From Schaalia canis (GTDB lineage: Bacteria > Actinomycetota > Actinomycetes > Actinomycetales > Actinomycetaceae), in assembly GCF_003858455.1 (NCBI RefSeq), contig NZ_RQZF01000002.1, positions 326,686 through 390,685 of the forward strand: 64,000 bases of DNA. Direction: 5' to 3'. Positions 56,915 to 64,000 of this stretch are shown in pieces (the stretch's first letter is position 1; the number at the start of each line of letters is the position of its first letter). Position numbers and translations under genes: made by a program. A model generated the notes under the pieces. That model was not told the DNA's origin. It was given only the letters and a program-made list of their open reading frames with translations, and ran no database searches.

Positions 56915-56958
56915 CCGTGCGGCCCGAGGCTCCCACCCCTTCACCTCGGGCCGCACGG
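56915..56958 (+). terminator. Rho-independent terminator after the transaldolase-like gene
   Basis: CCGTGCGGCCCGAGG (56915-56929) pairs perfectly with 56944-56958, followed by TTTTTCTTTG. Confidence 0.92.
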
Positions 56959-57095
56959 TTTTTCTTTGTCCATCCACGGGCTCATGGTGAATGAGTGCCC
57001 CGCACTCTACGCCCCACCGCCTGTTACGCCACGTCTTCGCGCCCATCTACGTCAACACCGGCATTCCGAGTGAGTACTCACTAACCCGAGTCGAC

Positions 57096-57167
57096 ACCCA
57101 GCTGCGTGCCCAGGACGAAAAGTGACCTCACACCGCCCGGTTGTTCCTTGGACTCACATGAGGGTGG
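57096..57167. repeat. Possible degenerate dispersed inverted-repeat element
   Basis: CACCCAGCTGCGTGCCCAGG and, about 50 bases on, CTTGGACTCACATGAGGGTG match family arms imperfectly. It marks the edge between the inositol locus and the lower-GC RHS island. Confidence 0.35.
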
Positions 57168-57194
57168 GATGCGGAAACAGCGTGCATTATCGAA

Positions 57195-57593
57195 CTAAGC
57201 GGATGGCACACTCGCCTTCAGCCAGGCACATAATTGTTCGCACTCACTTGCAGATAACTCCCTCAGAACTGTGAACCCCTGGAGAAGAATGAGAGCCCCG
57301 TCCTCAAAAGACATCTCTGCGAGCGCTTCACCTACTGCGCTTTGAGGATTAATGGCCTCTGGTGAGACAAGAAAATAATTACCCCGGGGCAATGAACTGG
57401 AATCGGCTTCAATGAGGATTGGGCCATCGCAGAGCGCTTTAATCTCCTCATAACGAAAATTCAACCTATAGGAAGCATCTGAGACAGTAACGTACCATCT
57501 TTTTTTTCGCCACCGGGCAAACATTCCATGAGAACTTACTTCATTAACACTGAAACACAGACTCCCAATGGTGAGAGGCATAGCAGTAGTCAT
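57195..57593 (-). CDS. Hypothetical protein, possible immunity protein of the RHS locus
   Basis: 132 residues, soluble. AGGAG precedes the ATG. The pattern of short strands (KKRWYVTVSDASYRLNFRYEEI, GPILIEADSSSLPRGNYFLVSP) and a C-terminal helix (SECEQLCAWLKASV) is not a family I recognise. It is the last gene of the lower-GC minus-strand run that starts with the RHS protein. Small unrelated genes in this position often encode immunity to the toxin tip, but nothing in the sequence proves that. Confidence 0.6.
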   Translation of the reverse strand: MTTAMPLTIGSLCFSVNEVSSHGMFARWRKKRWYVTVSDASYRLNFRYEEIKALCDGPILIEADSSSLPRGNYFLVSPEAINPQSAVGEALAEMSFEDGALILLQGFTVLRELSASECEQLCAWLKASVPSA

Positions 57594-57628
57594 AGCGGTA
57601 CTCCTAGGAAAGCACTTGAGAGGCGGAG

Positions 57629-58354
57629 TTATCTGCTTTTAGGACTGCGGAACATCCGCGACAACGGCCGATAGATCGTCGATTCATCCCGCAGCAGGCA
57701 GGAAATAATGTAGCCGGTTAGCCACCCTAAAGCGATGGAAGTTAGGGCATTAATACCGGAAAGCATGGTTACCGTAAGTGCGGGAATACCGAAAAGAACC
57801 GCATAGACCTTCCACTTTCCACTGATTGCTGCCAAGAGTGCACCCACTCCACAACCACCAACGGCACGTAGGGTGATATCACCTATGCCAACACCGTACT
57901 GGAAAGGAACAGCCACCCCGTAAAGGAATGCGAGTGCACCAGCAGCAGCCCATGAAAGGACAAAGAAGTGGATGAGCCGACCAAGAGGCAGATCCTTAAG
58001 AGATGCGTACTCAACGGAGAGAGTCATGACACGACGCTCGGAGTAACACATGAATGTTGGGGCCCATATAAAGAACAGTGATCCCCCAACGATCATCCAC
58101 GCCAGCGGTTCGACATGAAGACCCACAACTTCCAGCAAGCTGAAACCGAAAAATATCACGAAGAATGAGGGAATCAATGACCAAATGGGGGCAAGTGTCT
58201 GGAAGGCTCCACCAATCACAAGAAAGAAGAGCAGAGTGAAACCGCGTGACAACAATGCCTGCTCTATGGAGAGATCCCCTTGAGGCACCAGGAAAAGAAC
58301 AATGACGAGGACTCCTGTAAGAATGAGGGGGAGCCTCGTGCGGATGGTATTCAT
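57629..58354 (-). CDS. Multi-pass membrane protein directly downstream of the RHS gene
   Basis: 241 residues with about six to seven hydrophobic segments and short loops; the C terminus is polar and basic (RPLSRMFRSPKSR). Family not recognised. A TTG at 58366 overlaps the RHS stop as TTGA and could be the coupled start; the ATG at 58354 is the more conservative choice. Immediate linkage to a polymorphic RHS protein with a hydrophobic C-terminal region makes it a candidate membrane immunity protein (inference). Confidence 0.65.
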   Translation of the reverse strand: MNTIRTRLPLILTGVLVIVLFLVPQGDLSIEQALLSRGFTLLFFLVIGGAFQTLAPIWSLIPSFFVIFFGFSLLEVVGLHVEPLAWMIVGGSLFFIWAPTFMCYSERRVMTLSVEYASLKDLPLGRLIHFFVLSWAAAGALAFLYGVAVPFQYGVGIGDITLRAVGGCGVGALLAAISGKWKVYAVLFGIPALTVTMLSGINALTSIALGWLTGYIISCLLRDESTIYRPLSRMFRSPKSR

Positions 58355-58362
58355 TTGCGTTC

Positions 58363-61300
58363 TCAAGGTGAAGTCACCTGCTGGACCACAACATCGGCGC
58401 CGGAGCCAACGATTGATCCTGTGATCGCACTGCTGATGAGTCTGCCAGCATTTGGTCCGGTGGGGTTTACGAGGCCTGAAGCTGTACGCACACCAAAGTA
58501 GGAAGCTTGATTCAAAGTGGATGTACCGTGCTGATCTGGAACCAACTTACTAACGCCTATTGAGACAGCAGAGTTGAGACCTCCAGCTGTGATCATGGAT
58601 TCCACGGATACTGGTTGACCATTGAGAATGTTGTTCGTTGCAGAGCCCGAAGCGCCAGCAACAAACTGAATCACTCCTGTGGCTCCCTTTGCAAACAGGG
58701 AAGTTGCGCCGTGTCCGAATTGTTGGGCGATCGTCCCCCCAGCAGGGCCAGCGGCGCCACTGATTCCGCTGGCAAGCCCCCCAGAGAGGAAAGCGGCAAG
58801 ATAGCCCTGAGGCGTAGGATTCTCGGCGGTCAGGCCATAGGTGAGAGCGGAGCTTGTCCCACCCACACCAGCATTGACCGACGTCATCGTACCCAATGCC
58901 CTTGCGCCATTTGCTGCCTTGGAGAGGCCGGCTGCCCACCCACCGAAGGCTCCTGTGACCCCACCGATGAGCGTTTGAATCCCAACCTGTCCCCAGTCGA
59001 CTTTTCCATTAAAGTACTTCTGCATCAAGATGCTTGAACCTCCACTCAATGCAGCACCACTTGCTGCCATGAGTGCGATGCCAGCTGGGCCCCCAACGCC
59101 AGTACACATGAGGCCAAAACCGACGACCATCGCCGCTCCACCAGCAATGTATTCCCAGTTGTTCTTCGTCCATTCCCAGGCTGAGCCCAGCGCCCCCCGT
59201 GTGTTAATTGTCGAAGCATAGGCTTGCAAATCTGCATCTGTCACCGGATTGAGACCGAGCGGATCTAAAAGGTTCAGCGGATTATTCGCAGCATAGTTAT
59301 AGGGGTTGCTTTCCCAAATCGCACCAGCTGGCGCAAGCACGGGATCTTGAGAGAGGAAGCCCATGGATCGTGGATCATAAACCCTATGCCTTAGCCATTC
59401 CATCCCGTCAACAATGAGTGAGCCATGCCCTGTCATACCCAGGTTTGGATGTGGAGAGGTAAGGATAGAGGTAACATCCCAGGGGTTCGTTGCGGGGGCG
59501 TGGCGGAACTGTCGCCACTGCGAATCGGGCTGTCGACCTCCGATGACGGTAGTGACACCGGGCAGACTCAGAACAGGTAACGTGCCGACGCTGGTAAGGC
59601 GATGGATGTCCCATGAGATCGGAGTATTGTCAATCCGAGAAAGCTCTCCAAGCGCATTGACCCACAGATTGGTCTTGTTCTGTTGGCCTGTGGGACTATC
59701 CCAGGTGATGTCTTCAAGCCACCCTCGAGGATCCCACGAGAAAGTCTTGACACCATTGTGGCCTTTTTCTGTCACTCGCTGGCCGGATGCATTGTAGGAA
59801 TATAGTGTTGGTTCACTATTCATCGGCGCGATTGAAGTGAGCTGACCGGCTTCATTGTAGGCGTAGCGAGTGGTGACGGTGTTGTCACAAGAGGTGACCA
59901 AACGCCCAGCCTCGTCATACTCCCAGGTGGAGTTTTCGCCCATTCCCGACAAAGACACGAGTTGGTTCGCATCGTCATAGCCGTAGTCGACTTTCCCCTC
60001 CTGATAGGAGAGGGTGATAACTCTACCCCAGGTGTCACGCTTAACCTGGGTGGTAGTTGTACCGACCTTCGTGCGGTGTATGTGTTCTGCCAACCAGCCC
60101 TCGAGGTAGCGGTAGTCGTCAGCATGTTGATCACGTCGAATACTGAGCAGACGTCCACTGGCATCATGTTGCAGATCAATTCGTCCCAACTGGCTGTGGC
60201 GCACAACGATGAGCTGCCCATTCTTGTCGTACTCGTAACGGGTGATGTCACCGTTGATATCACGATGCTGCGTGACACGACCATCCTTGTCATAGCTCCA
60301 CGTGTGCTCAACACCATCATCTCGCCGTGCGATTAGGCGGTTCAAACTGTCGAAAATGAGTTCGATGTGATGCTCAATGTTGTGATCGGTGTAATCACAG
60401 ATGCGCAGAGTTCGCAGATCCTCACTAATCTCAATACGGCTCAGAAGATGATCATTAACATAAGTAGCTCCCGCGAGAGAGTCATCTTCATAAACAAAGG
60501 ACAGTCGTGTTCCATCCGGTGCTTGCGTGCCTGTTGGTAGTCCCGATGGGTCGAAGAAATACTGGGTCTGTGCGCCGACGGGGTTGATGACACGTACGCA
60601 TTGATTCAGATCGTTATAGGCGTACTGAGTGCGACCGCCGGACGGGTGCGTAACAGCGACGACGCGCCCGCGCTCGTCGTAGTCATAGTGCGTCACTCCT
60701 CCGAGACCGTTAGTCGCAGCCACCATCTGACCACTGGCATCGTAGGAAAAACGACGGATACCCATCAGAGAATCACGTTGATAGATCAGACGCCCGCATG
60801 CGTCGTATGAAAATACAAACTTCCCGTTCCCAGGGAGAGTAGCTGAGAGAAGTCGCCCGCAACGATCGTAGGAGTAGCTACCTCTCTCGCCAGTAGGCAG
60901 AGTGAAACCCGTGACACGAGAGTCGATGTCGTAGTGGTAAGTCGTAGCATTGCCAAAAGCATCGCCGATACTCTCAATGCGCCCACACGCATCATAGGTA
61001 TAAACAGTAGAGACTTGTTCTGGGCTCACATGTTCAATGAGTCGACCAGCAAGGTCACGGCGCAGGAGGGTCAACCCACCCTCGGCATCCACAATCTCGA
61101 TGATGTTTCCAGCAGCATCACGCGTATATAACTGTTGAGAGTTGTCAACAGAACTCTCTCCGATTGGACGCCCATAAGGGTCACAAAGGATCTTTCCTGT
61201 CTGTCCACTGTCACGGTAGTGGAACTCTCCAGTGATGGGGTTAAAACCCTGTGATGAGATGCGCCCGGAAGGATCACGGCTCTCTGTCACTCTTCCGCTC

Positions 61301-63777
61301 GGATTGTATTCCCACGACCACTGTGCACCTTGGGGCGCACGCATGGCCGTCAGACGCGATAAAGTGTCGTACTCAAAGAGGTATTCGGCACCATCAGGCA
61401 AAGTGAGGCTTGATATATTTCCGAGATCGTCGTATGCACAGGCCGTTGTTCGAAGCAGAGGATCAATAACCCGTGCCAGAGCTCCATGGTCTCCATATGC
61501 GTATGTCGTCCGAGCACCGACAGGGTTAGTCATTGCGGTTTTACGCCCGTACGCATCGTATTCAAAAATCCATGTGGCACCTTCAGCATCCCGATAAGCT
61601 GTCAGGTTGCTCGAATCGTCGTAGGTGTACTCGCTACTCGCACCGGAGGGGGTGATCGCCTCAATGACACGTCCCCGACTGTCACGGATAAGGCGAGCTA
61701 TGGCACCATCAGCATTTTCAATGCCTTCGAGTTCGCCGTGGGCGTTGTATAGGAGTGAGAGTGTCACCCCAACAGGGTCGACTACTCGACGCAGGATTCC
61801 CCCTTCCCATTCGAGATAACTCACGCCTCCTAGAGCGTCATGAATCTCAGAAGGGTCTCGCTGATCGGCAGCATAGACGTAGCTGATATGGCTGCCTTCT
61901 GCTGTCACGATGTCGGTGAGACGATCATGCTCATCCCAAGCAAAAGTGAACTCGCCTCGCGAGGGGAGGACAGTGCGTACACGCCGCCCTCGCTGGTCGT
62001 ACACGTGAACGGTAACTGCTCCCTCACGGTCAGTAACCTGCACGAGGTTCCCATGACCGTCATAGGACATTGATTGGCGATTTCCCGCAGAGTCGACAAC
62101 TCCAATAAGTCGACCAAAACGGTCAGCGATCCAGGTATCCGACCGAGAGCCATCATGATCGGAGACGGCGGTAACACGTCCAGGAAGGTAAGCGAAACGG
62201 ACACGTCGGCCATGCGGGGTGATTTGTGAGATGACTCTGCGCCGGTCATCGTAGGTATTGATGACCTCAGCGACGTTTGCACTGTTCCTGACCTCAATAA
62301 GTAGGTTGTTAGTGTCCCACGTGTAGCGCCGCGTGTGCTCTGGTGTTGTGACATTCACGAGGCGAGAGCGATCGTCGTAACTGTAATCTGCGCTGCGCCC
62401 ATCGTTGGAAAGTGCTTTAACTAGCAGACCGTCACGATAGGTGAAGTCAACTCGGCGCCCGTTCTCGTGAACAAGAGCAGTGATCGTGTCGGCATCACGC
62501 TCTGCCCAAAGCCACGTGGAAGATGAATCGCGGCTGGCAAGCCACTGACCTTCAGGCGTAAAGACCCATGCGCGTCCGGCATTGTCGTTTACTACCCACA
62601 CGGTGGCATTGTGAGATTTTTCTAGCGGGAAGCGAATGTCAGCATCTTTGGTGAGCCAAAAATTTGCGTGATCTGCTCTGACAGTCGATGCAGTGGCGGA
62701 CGCAAAGGAGATATTTCCACCATCTGCTTGAACCCATACGATGCTCTCATCGTCAACCAGAAGACGCTGCTGGAGAGTACTCGCCCAACCTATGCCGAGA
62801 ACACCACAATCCTCGGATAGGGAGTTGTACATGCGGGTGACATTGAGTTCTGCCGCCAATCCTGTAAACGCAATGTCACATTCCGGTTCAATGAAGTTTC
62901 CCGTTACGGTGTTTACTGGATCCAGTGCGTACCCCGTGTTGGGATCAAAACCAGAAAGGGCAGCAGGAGGAACATCAAGGTCGTCACGGGAAGCGCTAAC
63001 ATTTGCAGCCTTCAACGCGTTGTAGATCGCAGAATCCTCAAGGGTCGAAACGTTGTTTTCGCCGCCTGCAGCCGCGAAAGCGTCCGCGACGGTTCGGAGC
63101 CATTTCGCGTCCTCGCCATGGAGTCCACACCATGTATTGAAGTTAGTCACAAGGGCTGAGGCGTCAAGCGTACCGTAGCAGCACACAGAAGCGAAGCCGT
63201 TGAGCTTATTCTGTAGAGTGATGCGAATAGCGAGGCCCACGCTGGCATTATCAATGGCGTGGGATGCTGAACGAAGATTGGACGGTCGCGCAGAGGACAC
63301 TGACTGCCCAGTAGATCCTCCCACTCCTGGGAGGGGAAGCTCTCGAGGTCGTGAAGCGGCGGGAGAAACATAGGGGGTGGGAAGAACGTCGCTCGCAAAC
63401 CTCGGAGGGGCTTCCTGGCCAAAAACCCAATCCCAACCCTTCTCCCACCAGTCATCATGGCGCGCAAGATACTCGCGCACTTGACGACGCCGCGCGTTTT
63501 CTTTGGTGGCTTCAGAAATAAGGTGGTCGACCGCGTTCGCTGCGTCGTCAAGCGCGGTTGCTAGTGCTGCCCCGTCATTGCGAGCAATCTGCATATTGCG
63601 GGCGAAAACTTCAGAAAAATGGCCTTCAAAGTCTTTTTCTGCCGTTAGTTGAGCCGCGGCTCGGGACGATTCGTAGTCGCGTGTCTTTTGTGCCGCTGAG
63701 CGGAACAATGCAGCAAGGTCGCGTGCATAGGAAAAGTCGAACACGACATCGGTCTCGTAGTCACCAAAGTTGGGCAT
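58363..63777 (-). CDS. RHS-repeat protein with helical N terminus and glycine-rich C-terminal region (polymorphic toxin candidate)
   Basis: 1804 residues, no signal peptide. Residues 1-130 are helical and charged (DLAALFRSAAQKTRDYESS, DDAANAVDHLISEATKE), like the WXG100/LXG-type ends that route proteins to type VII secretion. A DUF6531-type module begins near PVNTVTGNFIEPECDIAF. A long array of YD/RHS repeats follows (for example YDAYGRKTAMTNPVGARTTY) and should form a hollow shell. The RHS core ends in YDPRSMGFLSQDP and NNPLNLLDPLGL (about 1498-1509), the usual boundary of the variable tip. The 295-residue tip has one Trp-rich segment (SAWEWTKNNWEYIAGG) and then Gly/Ala-rich amphipathic stretches (GGVTGAFGGWAAG, SGGLASGISGAAG); no nuclease or deaminase motif is seen. 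It may be membrane-active, or have lost its terminal enzyme domain. GC content is lower than in neighbouring loci. Confidence 0.88.
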   Translation of the reverse strand: MPNFGDYETDVVFDFSYARDLAALFRSAAQKTRDYESSRAAAQLTAEKDFEGHFSEVFARNMQIARNDGAALATALDDAANAVDHLISEATKENARRRQVREYLARHDDWWEKGWDWVFGQEAPPRFASDVLPTPYVSPAASRPRELPLPGVGGSTGQSVSSARPSNLRSASHAIDNASVGLAIRITLQNKLNGFASVCCYGTLDASALVTNFNTWCGLHGEDAKWLRTVADAFAAAGGENNVSTLEDSAIYNALKAANVSASRDDLDVPPAALSGFDPNTGYALDPVNTVTGNFIEPECDIAFTGLAAELNVTRMYNSLSEDCGVLGIGWASTLQQRLLVDDESIVWVQADGGNISFASATASTVRADHANFWLTKDADIRFPLEKSHNATVWVVNDNAGRAWVFTPEGQWLASRDSSSTWLWAERDADTITALVHENGRRVDFTYRDGLLVKALSNDGRSADYSYDDRSRLVNVTTPEHTRRYTWDTNNLLIEVRNSANVAEVINTYDDRRRVISQITPHGRRVRFAYLPGRVTAVSDHDGSRSDTWIADRFGRLIGVVDSAGNRQSMSYDGHGNLVQVTDREGAVTVHVYDQRGRRVRTVLPSRGEFTFAWDEHDRLTDIVTAEGSHISYVYAADQRDPSEIHDALGGVSYLEWEGGILRRVVDPVGVTLSLLYNAHGELEGIENADGAIARLIRDSRGRVIEAITPSGASSEYTYDDSSNLTAYRDAEGATWIFEYDAYGRKTAMTNPVGARTTYAYGDHGALARVIDPLLRTTACAYDDLGNISSLTLPDGAEYLFEYDTLSRLTAMRAPQGAQWSWEYNPSGRVTESRDPSGRISSQGFNPITGEFHYRDSGQTGKILCDPYGRPIGESSVDNSQQLYTRDAAGNIIEIVDAEGGLTLLRRDLAGRLIEHVSPEQVSTVYTYDACGRIESIGDAFGNATTYHYDIDSRVTGFTLPTGERGSYSYDRCGRLLSATLPGNGKFVFSYDACGRLIYQRDSLMGIRRFSYDASGQMVAATNGLGGVTHYDYDERGRVVAVTHPSGGRTQYAYNDLNQCVRVINPVGAQTQYFFDPSGLPTGTQAPDGTRLSFVYEDDSLAGATYVNDHLLSRIEISEDLRTLRICDYTDHNIEHHIELIFDSLNRLIARRDDGVEHTWSYDKDGRVTQHRDINGDITRYEYDKNGQLIVVRHSQLGRIDLQHDASGRLLSIRRDQHADDYRYLEGWLAEHIHRTKVGTTTTQVKRDTWGRVITLSYQEGKVDYGYDDANQLVSLSGMGENSTWEYDEAGRLVTSCDNTVTTRYAYNEAGQLTSIAPMNSEPTLYSYNASGQRVTEKGHNGVKTFSWDPRGWLEDITWDSPTGQQNKTNLWVNALGELSRIDNTPISWDIHRLTSVGTLPVLSLPGVTTVIGGRQPDSQWRQFRHAPATNPWDVTSILTSPHPNLGMTGHGSLIVDGMEWLRHRVYDPRSMGFLSQDPVLAPAGAIWESNPYNYAANNPLNLLDPLGLNPVTDADLQAYASTINTRGALGSAWEWTKNNWEYIAGGAAMVVGFGLMCTGVGGPAGIALMAASGAALSGGSSILMQKYFNGKVDWGQVGIQTLIGGVTGAFGGWAAGLSKAANGARALGTMTSVNAGVGGTSSALTYGLTAENPTPQGYLAAFLSGGLASGISGAAGPAGGTIAQQFGHGATSLFAKGATGVIQFVAGASGSATNNILNGQPVSVESMITAGGLNSAVSIGVSKLVPDQHGTSTLNQASYFGVRTASGLVNPTGPNAGRLISSAITGSIVGSGADVVVQQVTSP

Positions 63778-63902
63778 AACTCACCGTTCGAAATAGTGAC
63801 GGGCTTGGAATATGGGGGGTGAACTAGTTGATCACTTCTGGGCTGAGCATGTGATCTACGTAGAGGTGTGGCACATAGGCAAAGCGAGCAACGATACCTT
63901 TA

Positions 63903-64000
63903 CTATTGTCCGCCGCCTGCTTGGAAGATGTTGGTCGAGATCTGCTGGAGCTGGCCACGTAGTTCTTCCAGTTCAGTCTTGGCCTTCTCAAGGGCAGCGC
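63903..64000 (-). CDS. 3' end of a coiled-coil gene upstream of the RHS gene (partial)
   Basis: The visible 31 C-terminal residues are helical and charged (AALEKAKTELEELRGQLQQ, then ISTNIFQAGGGQ), ending with TAG at 63903. The rest lies beyond the window. The composition and position fit a small WXG100-like or chaperone partner of the RHS protein, but this is inference. A second minus-strand frame is also open to a stop near 63830, so the frame choice rests on composition. Confidence 0.5.
   Translation of the reverse strand, partial: AALEKAKTELEELRGQLQQISTNIFQAGGGQ

Overview
The window looks like chromosomal DNA from a high-GC Gram-positive actinomycete, most likely Actinomycetaceae (Actinomyces/Schaalia-like; inferred). 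The grounds are GC-rich codon use, two large surface proteins ending in LAKTG sortase signals, a class Ib NrdF, an actinobacterial-type myo-inositol locus, and several genes whose start codon lies 6-7 bases after a TANNNT box with no Shine-Dalgarno (leaderless mRNAs). No rRNA, phage, IS or CRISPR is visible. One tRNA-Leu(CAG) is present.

Layout. 0-10.6 kb is a carbohydrate locus: a cell-wall GH16 glycoside hydrolase followed by a GH36 alpha-galactosidase on the minus strand, facing an ABC sugar transporter (binding lipoprotein and two permeases) and a LacI regulator on the plus strand, with LacI-type palindromes in the shared control region. 10.7-28.3 kb holds small membrane proteins, an ABC_ATPase-family protein, a MacB/FtsX-type exporter, an oligopeptidase B-like S9 peptidase, a large LAKTG surface protein (SGNH + vWA + PKD + TSP3), an RNase HI fusion, AzlCD and a proline iminopeptidase-like hydrolase. 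28.6-44.3 kb holds NrdF, an SDR/succinate-semialdehyde dehydrogenase pair, a patatin, tRNA-Leu, a PepSY lipoprotein, a cold-shock protein, a TDT transporter, a DASS transporter with a two-component system, and RarD.

44.4-56.9 kb is a myo-inositol catabolic regulon: iolG-like dehydrogenase, Zn-alcohol dehydrogenase, iolE, iolA, iolD, iolB, iolC, a GntR regulator and a transaldolase-family protein. Four near-identical palindromes (TTTGT-N4-ACAAA) sit at its promoters. No classical IolJ aldolase is present, so the transaldolase-like protein is a candidate replacement. A 2H phosphoesterase-like gene interrupts the cluster.

57.2-64.0 kb is a lower-GC island (hand count 29/60 G+C at 58021-58080 against 40/60 at 47941-48000). 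It carries a 1804-residue RHS-repeat protein with a helical, type VII-like N terminus and a 295-residue glycine-rich C-terminal region, two small downstream genes that are immunity candidates, and the 3' end of an upstream coiled-coil gene.

The most striking non-coding feature is a dispersed family of about 75-bp inverted-repeat elements. Outer arms resemble GGCTCCCAGGTGTGCGCCCA and its inverse, and the centre is not conserved. I found about 13 copies. Most are intergenic, but two lie in frame inside genes (GH36 and the RNase HI fusion), and one abuts the -10 box of the S9 peptidase gene.
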